This document shows positions 36,326 to 50,131 of a stretch of 64,000 nucleotides of DNA, piece by piece. The DNA is from Prunella strophiata. Its lineage: Eukaryota; Chordata; Aves; Passeriformes; Prunellidae. Location: positions 124,001 through 188,000 of the forward strand of contig JAZBQD010000034.1 of NCBI GenBank assembly GCA_036583965.1, given 5' to 3'. The notes below the pieces were generated by a model. It did not search any database. It was not told where the DNA came from and was given only the letters and a program-made list of their open reading frames with translations. Numbering within the stretch: position 1 is the first letter of the stretch; each line of letters opens with the position of its first letter. The translations under genes were made by a program, and so were the position numbers.

Positions 36326-36388
36326 TTGTGAGGTTTATGTGCTCCAAAGGCTTTGCACTGGCACCCAGCTCTCTCCCTTCTGAATGTT
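36326..36388 (-). repeat. Inverted repeat, right arm
   Basis: Reverse complement of 35244-35306 with two mismatches. About 1.02 kb separates the arms. The spacer holds no recognisable transposase or other gene. Confidence 0.9.
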
Positions 36389-39300
36389 CTGGTGCTGAAA
36401 ATTCTTAGTGTGCAGTATCAGTCTCTCAAATTCTTCAGAACAAATTAGGGATTTGTTAGTTAATCTCAGTTATCTTTTCCCAGATTGGTTTTTCCATGCC
36501 CATTCTCCCCTGTAGCACCCACACTGCTCACAGGGAGAGCCAAGCCATCTTCACAGGCCACATGTGGGAGCCTCTCTGGTCTGGCCTATCTGAGATTCTG
36601 CTGGGAGTTTTCTTGCTGTTTTCCTTCTGTGATAAAGATAGGTTAGTGCACAGTAGTGTGGTTTCACCATGAGAGAAGCAATGGCTTATATCTCTTGGAT
36701 TATATTCAAAAGCACTGAATAATGGCTGAAGTGGATTTCCTATCCCTTGCTGAAACCCTTTGCCAACTATGTTAGTACTGACAAGCACCACGTTCCATCT
36801 GCCAGCGCTGTCGCCCAGGTTGGCAGGAGATGCTTCTGATCGCAACTGGTCCAGGAGAATGTCCTCCCTCTGCCCCCCAGCACAGGGCATGGTGTCCAGG
36901 ATGTCTGACGTATAATAATTTGCTATTCTGCAAAGATAGCTTTAGACAGATTCTCTTCATTGTCTTTAATTTCATCATGTTTGTTCTCCTTGAAAGAACA
37001 GCAACGTTATTTGCTGTTCTCTGTTTATAAGGTACTACTGTGTTATTAGGTCAGGGAATTCAATCAGGAATAGAAAAATTAAATTAGAAAAAAATTAAAA
37101 GTGTACTTTGGAGGAAGGAAGTTCTAACTGCAAGGAGATGTCAGAATATACAGAACAGCTTGACACTTAGCTGTGAGATAAGGCCTAACTGTCTGATTTT
37201 ATCAGCAAGTCTGCAGAGCACACAGAGGTTATTGTGGTGTGTGCAGGCACAGTCTTGTTAGCAAGAGCAGCTAGAAGGGGAGGGAGGAGCCCCTGGAGGG
37301 TTTTGCAACAGGTTTTGCAGTCCTGACACCATTGCTGTTACCCTCCTCTGTGCTGCCAGACAAAACCCAGGGCAGGAGTGGCTCCCCTGACAGTGAAGAC
37401 TTTCTCCTGCTATGCTGCCATCCCTGTGGTACCCTGCATCCACCTCCTACTCTTCTCCTCCTGAACAAGAACGTTTACTGCACATGTGCCCAGGAAGACC
37501 CAGCCAGCCAAGCTGGTGTGGGGCCTGGATTTGGTCTTATGAGGTTGTGGCCAGTGAAACCTCTTCTTTCTGTGCCACTGTGTCATCTCTGACCTGGCTG
37601 GGCCTTCTCTGTTCTTTGTTGTTCCCCAGTCATGTGACCTTTGTGACACCAAGTGACTCCAGTGGAGAATGTGTCCTCAGGGAAGCAGCAATCCCTAAGT
37701 TGTGTGAATTTAACAACCCTCTGCTCCCTTTCTCTTCTAATTGTTCCTGTTATTACAAACCAAAAAGGGAAATTTATACATCAGGCAGAAAGCATTGGCT
37801 GGTCTATCTCTGTACTTTGGGTCTGTACTGTGGACCACAGAAGCTCCCTATCCTTCATTTAACAATGGGCAGCTGTTCCTGGAAGGACTAGACCTCCATG
37901 ACCAGTTTGAGCTCTTTTGATTATTTATCACTAACCTCTAATGGCCATACACCTGGCACAGCCACTTGGATGTTATTTTTATGTTGGTTGCTGCACTGCA
38001 GTTGGGGTTTAAATATTAAGACCAGAGGCTGAGGAGTAAAGAGCAATCAGTCCTGCTGGCACATGTTCCCTGAATGACATGCTGAAGTGATGAATTTAAG
38101 CTTGTGACATGTTCTTCACAGTAATATTAATAGCAGTGATTTGCTGCAGATCACAGAAAATTAGATAGGACACGGTCCCCCACTGCTTACTGCCTGCCAC
38201 TGAATTAGTTTTGGTGGTAATATTTCATTTCATTGAAGAGTAGTGCTTAAAACCTGTACAATGTCCTGTATTTTCAATCCCTTCCAAGAAACAGAAAATC
38301 AGGCTTGGGCTGAAAGTGGAACATTGACATTCAGGTCTCTGTGATGATTGCCCTGGTGAAGTTGCACTGGTTAGGAGTTGCAACCTCAGCTAATTGTGTG
38401 GAAATCAGAGGCAGGGAGAAATCACATTCTTTCCACTTAAAGACCAAAGCCTTATTTGTAAATGTGTATTCCACCAGTGTTCAACTACAGGAGGTCAGAA
38501 AAAAGGTGACTCCATGAAATTTTTTTTCCATAAAATTTCATATATGGTACTTGATAGTGGTAGAGCTTGAGGTTTTCTTGAGGGTTTTTTTTTTCCCTTG
38601 CTTGGTTTGGCAGGGAGAAGCAAGGGACAGCTTTTTGTTTTCTGAAGTTGATTCAGGACAAGCTTTAGTTCATCAAAAGCCCAAGCTGCAAGAAAGTCCT
38701 CATCCTCAAAAGCTATGTTGATGAAAGGTATATAATGAGAACTTCAAAGTGCTTAATGAGAAGCCACAGGCGAAAAGAAAACTTAAAAAATGCTCTTATG
38801 CATTGGGTCAGCTGTCATGTGATATTTGTGCCATGCCATGATGCAATGTCAGGACCGGGCTGATTGGGATCCCTTGGGCTTTGGTGTCTGGCAGAACTGT
38901 TCTGTATGGGTGGGAAGACACTCCCTTGCAGACACTGTCTTGAGTTAAACTGTCCCTCCTAAATCTATTGGGAACTAGAGTGTTTCATGGAACTGATGTG
39001 AAGGTGTCCAAAGCGGTTATAAGCAGGCAGGGATACCAGAACACTGTGCTGAGCAAGGAAACATTCACTTCCTTTATGGTTAGCAGCTGTGGCAGCAGTT
39101 TCCATGTTTGTGTGACTATTTGACTTCAGAATTAAGAGCTCATTTTATTATGCTTGCATTTCTCCCATGGTTTGTGTGCTGTGTCCTGTTTAGGTTTCCC
39201 TATGATCTCCACGTGTGAAGGTGGGCTCAGTTGGGTCATCAAGTACAGGACCCAAGAGTGAGATCAGTGCTGCTTCCCTAGAAAGTTTCAGCTGTTTTTT

Positions 39301-41554
39301 CTTGACTGCTGCTGATGAGATTCAAGGTGGTGAATCTCCTCATGCCAGTTACCACTAATTTCCAGAGAAACAACCATTTCCCAGAGTACCCATTAATTTG
39401 ATGAAAATTTGATTTCAAAACTTGTTCTCACAACATGACCAGGGATGATTAACTGGTGTTGGCATATCTCTCACACCACTTATTTGACTCTCGTGAGTCC
39501 TGGCAGCAGGAAGAGATGAGTGCGGTAGCACAGAGTTCTTTGGGGCAGCTTTAATTTTTTTGAGATGTTGGCCTAGGTGAAAAATTTTATACATTTTTTT
39601 TGCCTCCTTTGTGTTTTTTGTTTTGTTGGGGTTTTTTTGCTTTTGTTTTTTTGGTTGCTTGGTTGTTGTTGTTTGTTTTGCTGATGCTTTCTTTTGACAA
39701 AAGAATAAATACTTGGTTATTGTTTGAATGTGGAGAAGTTAGCATTGCTTTACCTGGGAAAGGAATCACATGCTCCTGGAACAAAACTGAGGTCAGCAAT
39801 TTGTACGTAATTTATACGTTATTTCTGTGGGCCTGATCACCACATATGCACTGGCCATTCTCCTTACTTGAGACACATAAATTGCAGAGAAGGGCCAGGT
39901 GAAACCATATATTAGGTTTCTTTGTGTTTTCTGCCCCAAAATCTGCTTCTGTTTAAGCTTTGCCAAAGCACTGAAGTACAGATATTAGTAAGAAACACAC
40001 CTTTGAATTATTATTGGGTTTTGGAGAGATTTTATCATTGCTCCTAGTTAACACATGACTATTACAAATTGCTGTGGTTCAGCACACACTCCCACAGTGT
40101 CAGAGGAGCAATCATCAGGAGTCATTTTGGTGCCCATGGCTTGTCGTGGAACTGGAGTCACTGCTGTCACGGCTAATGCAGAAACAGGATTCTGCAAGTT
40201 TTGTGTAGTTCTGTGTCTGATAATGTAGGCAAGAGATGGGGATGCTATAAAGCCAGAGTTTTGTGAATATTTATTTGCTTTACATGAGCTAGTCACAGAC
40301 TTTGTAATGTTGTGTGAGGGATGGAAAATGCATTTATAGATCAGGAGAGTGTTGCTACCTAAAACTGCCAATGCAGATCATGAGGGAAAAGGAGAAGTCC
40401 AGAACTGAGCACATCAAACTTGTGTGCTTGGTCAGTGGCAGCAGCTGAGAAGGGAGACCCAAGGCTGGAGTTAAATATCAAGCTGTATTATGATTTTGTG
40501 TAGTATTTGTGCTCATTTGTTCCTTCTTTTAATAGAATCACTAAAACAATCTTTACCTGAAATATTAAGCCTTAAATATTTCCTGCCACTGTAAATTTGC
40601 TGCCACTTTTGAATTGATTAGGCACACTTTGGAAATCAAGCCACATTCTTAACAGGGGAGAGGTGCATATTTCCAATGTTTATCATACTGTATTACGTGT
40701 TTAATTAAAAAGAGGTTCCCAGAGGATTAACCAGCTTCATGTTGATGGCAAAAGAATATCTCTTAGCAATTTTTTTGCAGGTAATTATAACATGGAACTG
40801 GATGGCTTGAGGTTAATATTTTATGATAGCTCTAGTGGGAATTAAGAAAAATATAATCACTCTTTTTGCTAAGGGGAAAAGACAAATTAAACAATACATA
40901 CATCTGTTTGCTTCTGCAAGTTTGCTAGCTTGGTAAATTAGGACAGAATTAGTGTGTATGTGACCCAAATTACTGGGTTGAGCTCTGTGTCAGGGGGTGT
41001 GGAGTTGGCTGGCAGCTCTTGCTGCATGCACTCCTACAGACACCAGCTCTCCTGTGCTCCTCAGGGAGCTGGGGGACTTAATTTTCATCATCTGCTCTTC
41101 CATTAGATTAAGCCAGACCAGCAGGATGAGATGTAGCCCTGCTTGTGAGAGGTAGAGCATGGCTGGCAAAGCAAAGTGTCTTCCTCTCCTTAGGTAACAT
41201 GCTGCCTGTCCAGGTGTGATTTTCAAGAAACTATTTTACCCAATGTAGCCAGCAACCACTGATCGCTTTGATATCCCTCTGTCTGAGCAACCTTGCCAAT
41301 GTTTGTTGATCTTAATACCACTTGTGGCAGCTGGTGTGAGAGGAGAAACAACGCCTTGAGAGATGGGTGGGCATGGAGCACACTCGTTTCAGACAGCCCC
41401 AGCCCAGACCTGACACCACCAAGCTGCTCCTGTATGAGATCTGCCTCCATGGCAGATCTTTTGGGCAGATTGGCACACAGCACATGCCACATCTATTTGC
41501 TGCTACTCATGTTGCTGAAAAAGCTGCAGATGAATAGGTCTTACTGGATCAGAT
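36389..41554. other. Intron, no genes recognised
   Basis: Holds a T/G-rich low-complexity tract at 39593-39690. Overlapping open frames at 37250-37890 on both strands have no domain resemblance and look like chance in a GC-richer patch. Confidence 0.5.
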
Positions 41555-42037
41555 TGTGAGAAACGATGTCTCACTCTAAAATTTCAATGGTTCATTAAAT
41601 TTAACAAATACAGCAAATGGCTGAATAAGGAGAAAGAGCAGCAGTGGAAGTGTGGAACTAAACCACCATGTGCTCACCGACAAAATGCCTGCTCCACCTT
41701 TTATACCTATGGTATTGCATCAGGTAACCCTAACCCCTCCCAAAGTCTGCCAGTCAACTCTTCTCTGCCGTCCATTGGTGCAGATCACTTTCTTGCTACT
41801 TCATTGGAGGTCAGGTGTTGCCATGCTGCACCTCCTAGTAACAAGCCTGCCCTCCCCCCAGGTGCCCCGGCTACCAAGGCCATCCAGTGACAACAATACA
41901 AGGGGGAGGGGAAGAAGGGATATGGGGAGAACATACCACAATAACATAACTTTACAATAATAAAACTTCTCTGAACATACACATAATATTCATCCCTAAA
42001 TTGTGAGAGCCAACCATTGCATTACCCATCTATAACA
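41555..42037 (-). mobile_element. Solo LTR with 4-bp target duplication (minus)
   Basis: Bounded by TG at 41555 and CA at 42037 on the + strand (minus strand starts TGTTATAGATGG and ends TTTCTCACA). It is flanked on both sides by AGAT (41551-41554 and 42038-42041). On the minus strand a TATAAAAGG box lies opposite 41698-41706. The 483-bp length, the TG/CA ends and the 4-bp duplication together fit a solo LTR of the gammaretrovirus-like (ERV1) type. No internal retroviral sequence is present. Confidence 0.78.
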
Positions 42038-42284
42038 AGATCCTCAATCTTCTAAGTCCAGCAGCAATCCTCTGCTGTGGCTAATGCCTGAGGTCTCACG
42101 TGAGAGCAGAAGGACCTGCTCCAGCTGGAAATATTCTGTATGTTATCTGTTTGCAAAACGAAGAACTGAGTCTGCTGACTCTCTGGGAGCAGACTTGTGA
42201 GAGGCATTCATGAATGTGGCTCTATCTAATCACTCAGTGAGTCCATGGAAATGAGAGACCTTAAGGTGGGAGAACTTGACCCTG

Positions 42285-42590
42285 TACTGACAGGAATTTT
42301 ATTATTAGGTGTCACATTCGGGGGAGATGGAGACACAACCCAACACTCCAAGGTTCGTGCAGCAGAGAGAGCTTTTTAATGCCTTACACAGCTTTTATAT
42401 ACCTTATTTAAAAGACTTCGTGTTCGAACCTGATTGGCTCTGATTGGTTACCACCCAGTTCACTGACCAATAGCTGCCTGGTTACATTTTTATCAGGGGT
42501 TGGCTCACCGTAGCCAAACCCCTCCTTTTTTCAGGCTTCACAGACAAGGTGTTTCTTCGTCATATTTAGGGGCTGAATTAACAATATATA
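42285..42590 (-). mobile_element. Second solo-type LTR (minus)
   Basis: On the minus strand: three CCAAT-type boxes in the GATTGG and CCAATAG cluster at about 42432-42475, a TATATAAAAG box opposite 42392-42403, an ATTAAA opposite 42375-42380, and AATAAA near the lower end opposite about 42298-42306. A TGTCACATTC terminus at 42310 and a CTTCACA terminus near 42542 are possible ends. No matching target duplication was found, so limits are approximate. Sequence differs from the LTR 300 bp before it. Confidence 0.65.
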
Positions 42591-45500
42591 CATATTTTTA
42601 AATTTGTTAATATTTGGTACTGACTGCAGCATTAGCTGTCCCTGCTCTCATCAGGCCCTGTGTAGTGGGGTATGTTTACACAAGAGCATGTCTTTCCTGG
42701 CCATGCAGCCACAGGAGCTACCAAATCCAGGTCAAGGTGGCTGAAGTCACTTATGAACACTGGCTGGGGAGTTTAGAGATGCCCTGAAACATTTGGCTCA
42801 GCATTTTATAGGCATTAGGCTGAATGAGTTGATATAAGGAGAAGGAGAAAACAGATGGGAGAAAGCATTTATGAAGCAGCTGCCCAGTAACCAATAATTT
42901 GGTACATTTCTTTCAGTTATTTTCATTAAGCCACAATGTGTGGTTGTCTCATTTTCTGTGAGATGCATTGAATGTTCAAAAGACTCAGCTATAATTACAC
43001 AAACGCTGAAAGAGCAGAGGCATGCGCTATGTCAGCAATAGTTCTCTCTCTTTGTGTTGTGGAGTACAACAGCCACATGGAAGGATTCAGCATCCTTCTT
43101 CTATAGCCATCTCTTCTCTCTGAATTCTTTGCAATTAATGGGGAAATGTGAGGAGCTGATGATTTACAATGAGAGTTGTTTAAATCTGAGGGCTCTGTAT
43201 GGAGGATTTGATTCCAGGTTCGGACACATTGGTGGCAGCTTAGCATGGTAATGCAGAATTTATCAATTAAACTTGCTTGATTGTCTGTAATCTCTATTCC
43301 AGGAGAGAATTTAATCTTTCATTCTGATGACAGCCAGATATGTCACATCTTCCTTGCACTAATCTGAGACCCTTTACACATGCAGTAAAAATTTAAGGCT
43401 GAATTTTTCTAAGAATTCAGAATAACACTTATTTTCCTAACTGTGTTGCACAGTTTGTTAATGATGATGAATATTTATGGTACTATGTTAATAGTTCATT
43501 ACCTATGAATGTTTATGATATTATGTTAATGGTTCATTATCTATGGACAATAGTCCATTACTACCATCTTGCCTGCCCACCTCAAGTTCCTCACCAAAAT
43601 GTGAGCTGGCTTTGCCAGTAATCTGCCATGAGATTAGTAGGGAGAGGCCATGTCATGTGAAGTATGTCTGTCCTGGAACAGGAAGGTGAGGGCAGCTTTG
43701 CTATGCTTGCCTGGCCCAGGACCAAGGTGGGAGATGTTGTGAAGCTCTGCTTCTCACTCCTGGTCCTCTAAATCTACCTGTTGAGAATTTGACTTACATC
43801 AGTCTCAGGCAGTAGATGTGAACACCATTCCCAGTGTGTTGTGTACAAGCAGTTTCCTTAGTGACTGTGTGCGCAGAAGGGATGAGGTGCTGGATGGAGA
43901 GGAGTGCTTTGAATACACTGTTATATGGGCTGGGAATTCTACTGGATTTCAGATAGAGAGGACTTTTGTATAAGACATAATACATCATCTTCTATATGCT
44001 GTCATGATGAGAAAGCCTTTGTTAAGTCTGCAGTTCCCATGAGGTAAATTAAGGCCTCAGATGCTAGGTCTGCCTGCAGGAGTCTTGCACTGTTTTTAAC
44101 CTCGGGTCAAAAGAAACCTGAATCATTACAGGCAGAACCAGTGCTGCCTGACACAGTGGCTTGCCAGGCACCCTGAAAGTGACTGGAATGGAAACCTTGA
44201 ATTTGTGTAACCTTTGCCCACTCGTTCTTCAGGCTGAATTTCCAGAGAGTTTCATTCCTTCTGTGATTTTGGATTTTGGAGTCAAGGGCAGAAATACTGG
44301 ACTGCTGGCAATGAGACGTTCATTAGGAAGACCACAGTCCCATGGAACTGGGACAATTTCCACTATTTAAGTGGTACTCAAAGGAACTCCTTAAGCCACT
44401 AGCACAGTGAACTCAAGATGGATTTCAATTTTATTTCTGAAAGTTTTAAAAATACTGATGTGAGAAAATAGTAACTTTCTAGTGAGCTTCAAATGGGGTA
44501 ATATGCAGATATGGTAATGCAGGGATGTGCAGAAAGTCAGTTTACCAGTGTCCACTCCATGAGGTAGTCTGAGACTTTGGGGATGTGGCAGCCAAGTCCC
44601 AGCTTTGTGTTGCACCTAGAGAAATGAGGATGTCCCCAGCCCCTGAGAGAGCTCTGCTCTCCAGTGAGCAACACAGTGGTGGCTCTTACCCCTTGGGTTG
44701 TCTTTGGTCCTCAAACACTAAGTGTTTCAGCTCCTCTGTCCATGCCAACAGCCCAGCCAGCTCTGCTGGCTCACTGTGCCTTCCTCTCTCGAGCTGGAGG
44801 CTGGGCCTGCAGCATTCTGGCGCTGGACACAGTGGGAGGTATGTGTGTGCAAAGCCTCTGGCTCCTGCAGAATGCAATTTCCATTGATCAGAAAGAAGCA
44901 GAGCTGTGTGCTTTGAGTTTAGCTTTTCATGCCAGTATTGTTACCTGCCAAATCCATTAATTCTGCAGTGCAGCTCAGGGTGCTTTAAAGATTTAAATAA
45001 AATTGACTACAACCCAAAACTTAAGTACAGATGAGTGTTATTTACCTCCAGTTCTCCCTATAATTCTTATTTTGGAGCTAAAGCAGCAGCAGTAATTTTC
45101 TCCACCTCCTAGGGATACTAGTCTTCTATGTTAAAATTTAGCTTAGTTGTGTGTCCGCATTGCCCTGAAGAAAAGCAGGATCCACCTGGACACAGGTGAG
45201 GAGCGTCAAGGAGGAGCTGATGGTGGCAGGAGCTGGCACTGAGGAGAGGTGGGATTGCAGTTTGTGTGATGGCCGCACCAGCCTGTGGCAGGTCAAAAAG
45301 CTGTGTGGGCTGTCCCTGCAGGGGCTGGTGTGAACAGAGCTTTGCTTTCAGCCACAACATTGTACTATATGTTACTTGTGTAGTATCTCTAACAGTTTCT
45401 GAGAATGGAGCTCTTCCTTCCATGGAGGTATTTACAGCAAGTTCCTCCTCTGACTACTACTCATATAGTACCTATTTTTACAGCACCTGTATGAGTTTTA

Positions 45501-48500
45501 ACTTTCCTTAAGGAGTGCTCTTTTGTTTTCCCCATCAGAAGATTAAATTGGTTGTTCTGAGCCTGGAACATGCAGCTGTTCTTATGGTGCAGGAGTGATC
45601 AGGAGGCATGTAGAGAGGGATATCTCCTGGAAGGCTTGTTTTCAAAGGAAATTGGACCCAGTTCCGTTTTTTTCCTCATCCTTCACAATATCCAAAGAAA
45701 GAAAAGGTGGATTTTTCCAAGGGAGGGCATACAGCCAAAGAACAGGCTAAGCCTCAGTAGACTGATGTTGTCCATCCCTCTTGTTATGCTGCAGGAAAAC
45801 TGTAGCTGAACAGCACCACATGGGCACTGGTGGCACTGGTGATGGAGTGTAAAAATCAGTTCTTCCCCTTTTTCAGTAGTGTCATCCATACATCTGATGG
45901 ACCACAGGTAGAGTGCAGTCATGTCTACCACTGGCAGCCTGATCTTTCCCAGGGAATTTAAAGATGTCTGAGCCAGTGACATGGTGCCCACATGGTGAGG
46001 AGTTTTTCTGTCCTCTTCTGCCTACGGTGCTTTGGGCTCATGTTATTAGAAAATTACTGATTGTGCAGAATATGGAGCAATGGATGCATAACTAGATTAA
46101 CAGAGACAGCACGTTGTACAAGCAATTCTTTTTCTTTCCATCTCTAGAGACAGAAATAAGCAAAAGTCAACACAGGACAAGATATTGCAAGCTACAAAAC
46201 TGGTGCTGGACTTACCATGACACCTTATATGTTTTCTGCTCTAGTTACAAGTGCAGTATGAATACTTCTCAATGCTTGTTACCTTTACTGTATACATTGG
46301 ACAGAATATGTACAATTTATTTCAATCACTGTGTTTTGTGAGGTTAGAAGGCAAAAAAATCAGAAATTATATTTGAGGAGACTATAAAATTTAAGCTACT
46401 TAGGGTCAAATTTTAATGGCTGTAATTGCTGATAACAGTCCTCTGTCATTGTTTGATTCCGTGGAAACTAAGTGCTCCCTGCACTGAAGTTTGTGGGCCT
46501 AAAGTGCTAGAGTTGCTCTTTAATTATTAATTAAAAGTGTTTTCTTAAAATGCTGAAATCATAATAGATATTTTGTAGTTGGTATAATTAATTATCTGAT
46601 TTATCTAAGTGAAATTGTGGCTTTGTGAGAGTAAAAAAAATTCTATTACTAGTGTATTATTATGTCTCTACGTCACAGCCTTATTACTTGGATACAGAAG
46701 GTTATTATGAAATCTATTTATCTGTAACCTAGTTACATGCCTGAAATATTAGTGCCAGCCACTGCATTTAAATAATCAAAGGTAGATTGTTTTTAAAAAC
46801 TAAGGACATACACAGTCAATACTGACCCTGATTTAAATCTTTGTTTTTAAAAATATATATGCTAATGTTAAGCAAACTAGGTTTCTTTTAGTTTTGTAAT
46901 TTTTAAGATCCTTTTTTACTCTATCAAGTTATGCTAGTCCTAAGTTAATTAGTCTTGATGTGTGCCTGAATAGATAAAGAGAGGAAAAATATTGGTTGTC
47001 CTTTCTTGAAAGGGCTGGGCTTCTTTTTCATGTTTTGAACAGTACTTATTGATTCCATTCAAAGGCATTCTTTGCTGAAGGATGAGAAGTTTCCAATAGC
47101 CAGCAATGATTCAGCACCACAGTTGTGTATAAGAGAATCATCATAAATACAGTAGCCAACAGCAAAGCATGTCTGTAGTGTCATTTTTTTTGTGGAATAA
47201 AATAAGGAATGGTTCATGTATGAGACATCAGCATGGCCGTGCTAGAGGCATTTTGGGGAAACTGCAGTCCCAAACTGCCATTTAGGAGCAAAGTTGTTTC
47301 TGTGAAAAGAACTGTTATAAGCATTAAGAAAGTTAGTGTTATGACAATTAAACTGATCAAAGGAAAAAGAAACTATTAACAGGGGCATCTCTAAATTTTA
47401 CTGAATTTTTTTTATCCATTCTGGCAAATGCCCATTTGCCACCCAATTTATGTGGTCAGGAAGGTGCTTGGAGAAGAGATGCAGTACATTCCTGCCCCAA
47501 ACAGCTCCACACTCTGTTCAGAGGGCCCATGCACAGATCCCGGGGCTTGCAGGCAGCATCAGGACAAGAAGTCTGTGTAGCCTCCTTTTAAATACATTTC
47601 TCCACTGAGATTTTAGAGGAAGGAGCATGAATTATAATACAAACCATAGTAAAGCATCCTGCAGGCAGGGAATTCTTTACCCCAACTGCGTTAGCTATTT
47701 CTGTGCTACATTGAGCAGAGATTTGAAATGTAATGTTGGCTTTTTAATAGAAAACCAACTGCAAACAAGAAAGTAGCAGTCACAGCATCCAGGGTTTACA
47801 TGCCACATTGGCCCTAATCTGTAAAAAAATGAATCCGCAGTAGCTTGGTGGACACAAAGATCCTGCTCCTCTTACTCCAGCTGCGGTAGCTCTTAGGGCT
47901 GAGCACAGTATCGTCCTGCATAGGCTACTTTTCCTGAATACAAAAGCAGCAAATGCACCTCCAGGATATTCTGTGGTACATGCAGAATGCACCTGTACAT
48001 CCTCCTCTCCTTCCTGTTTCTGCCTGGGGGAATGCCTGTCCTCTGCCAGCTCCTCCTGGGAGTGATGCTGGTCCAGAGCTGCCCAAGGGCTTGAAGACTC
48101 AGTGCATCGCCCTGTCCATTCATGTTTTATGGACGGAGGGGAGACCATGAGTATCCTTGGGTCTGGCACCCAGGGCTGGAAGGAAGCAGGACCAATTTAT
48201 TCTACTGCCCAGGTTAAAACAAGCCAGGACACCAGCCAAATCTTAAGGCAAGTATGCAAGAATGTAATGTGGGGATTTCGTAGGGTAGGTTCATAGCAGA
48301 AACTCAAATGACCACATATAGCTTTCCACGTAGGGTATGTTCATAAGAAAACCAGAACATAGAAAACTAGTGATGTGTATGCATAGACTATATAAATTTT
48401 CTGAGCATTTCTACTCCATAATATCAGCTGCAATCATTAAAAGTTTAACTTAATTGTCTGCTTGGCACAGGTACAAAATAATAATCCTGTCTTGCTTGTC

Positions 48501-50131
48501 AAAACTGAGATGGAGGCTGATGGCAGCTGTGTGATTGTCTCTGCCCCAGCCATGATTTTCATTACCTCCATCAATGTGACAACTGAAGAGTCCTGATATT
48601 GACAGAAACTCTGTGGTAAATTTGCTAAATTCCTTGGCTTGTGCTGCTCCTCAGCTGTGTTATAATACAAAGATACTTTAATGAATCCTAGGAGCCAAAT
48701 GATGTCTACCATAAAGACTACTCCACAGTTTTTCAATCTTATACAATACATAGAAATTAGTAATTTAGTTCTTGAAAGGGTAGAAAATGTGTAGAGTTCA
48801 CATCCCCAGTGAAGCATGGTTCAGTGGTCATCATGATATTGTTATTTATCAGTGACAATACTGGAAGCAGTGTTTAAATTCAGCACCTCTGCCATTTCTA
48901 AGAAGAGCGTTGCTGGGAGAACTGTCAGCTGCTTGATACCAAGTTATTTGTTACATCTTTTTATAATTCATAATACCAGTTCAGCCTTTTTTCAAACAAG
49001 TCTGACTTGCTTCTTTAAACACTTAATAATCTTCACAGAGGCCCTCACCCAATAATGCAGGCATATATTCCTATTTGAAGGAGTTATGTTTACATAGCAG
49101 TGAAGATTAGGAAGATTAAATGTCTTAATTACAGCCTATATGTTTTTAATGAAAGACTGCAAGTATCAGAGTTGGGAGAGCAGCAAAGGTGTTTGGTGTC
49201 ACAGTCACTACCCTCCAGGAATGGGGCACTTGCTGTCTTTCCATATCATCAGCCACTCCAGATGTCAGGCCAAAGGGATGTGGGTGAAGAAGCAGGATTG
49301 TGTCTTGAATGCTAACCCCCTCCTCAGATGGTGTCAGAGGGTAATGAGAGAAGTGCAGTCTTGCTGTGGTTGTCCCTGACTGCCCCTCTCCAAAGGGGGA
49401 GACTGCAGATATCAATGCTGTACATATCTGTCCTATCCAGAGCTGATTCCCTATCCCCACAGCAATGGCTGTATGGTGAAAGCCTGCTGTAGCCAGCATG
49501 GAGAGCTGGAGTTCTAGGTGAGCTCAAGAAATTTGGGGTTTTGGCCAATAGTTATGGTAATGCAAATCTGACTAATGAAAACTACAATTTGACACACTGC
49601 ATGTGCTGCCAGAAATGACTGTGCAACATTAATAAATGCTAACAAATGCTATCAAATACCATGGCTATGACTTTTACTGTGATCCACTCTCTAACAGTCA
49701 AGGCAGGCTCTCTGGAGATGGGCTTAGGAACACCAAATATTGATCTGAATCTTGCATTACTCCCTAGGGGGCTTTGGTACTTTGTGTATATTAATCTACT
49801 CTTAACTTTATTTAGACTATTTTTGCAGCTTTGAAAGATGTGTTCTTGATTTTGCCAAGTGTGACCAATTAGTTGTAAAGTCTTTTAAAATAATTTATTG
49901 GAATGCAGTATATTGCTTTAATTCAGAGAGATTAATGCTTAGTCCCGTTTCTGAATTACATGTACAGAATACAATTACATGTACAAATAAATGTAGATTT
50001 TAAATGGGGTAGCACTGCTGACAGTCTTCTGGGTGAACCCACAGCTGTGGACAATTATTTACTACTCTCTTTTAAGATAAGCAGAGCAAGTTTTCACTTG
50101 GTAGGGTGGGATACCAGTAGGATAAGGACAT
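42591..50131. other. Intron, no genes recognised
   Basis: Unique-looking sequence. It includes the two-unit 38-nt repeat listed separately and a homeodomain-motif-rich AT stretch at 46420-46800. No coding exon is seen. Confidence 0.5.
43469..43544. repeat. 38-nt tandem duplication, two units
   Basis: Units 43469-43506 and 43507-43544 align without gaps, with five differences, all transitions. Confidence 0.85.

Noticed and set aside
37250..37891. Overlapping frames on both strands, up to 159 codons
   Set aside because: A GC-richer patch with few stops; no domain or conserved motif is recognisable in any frame.
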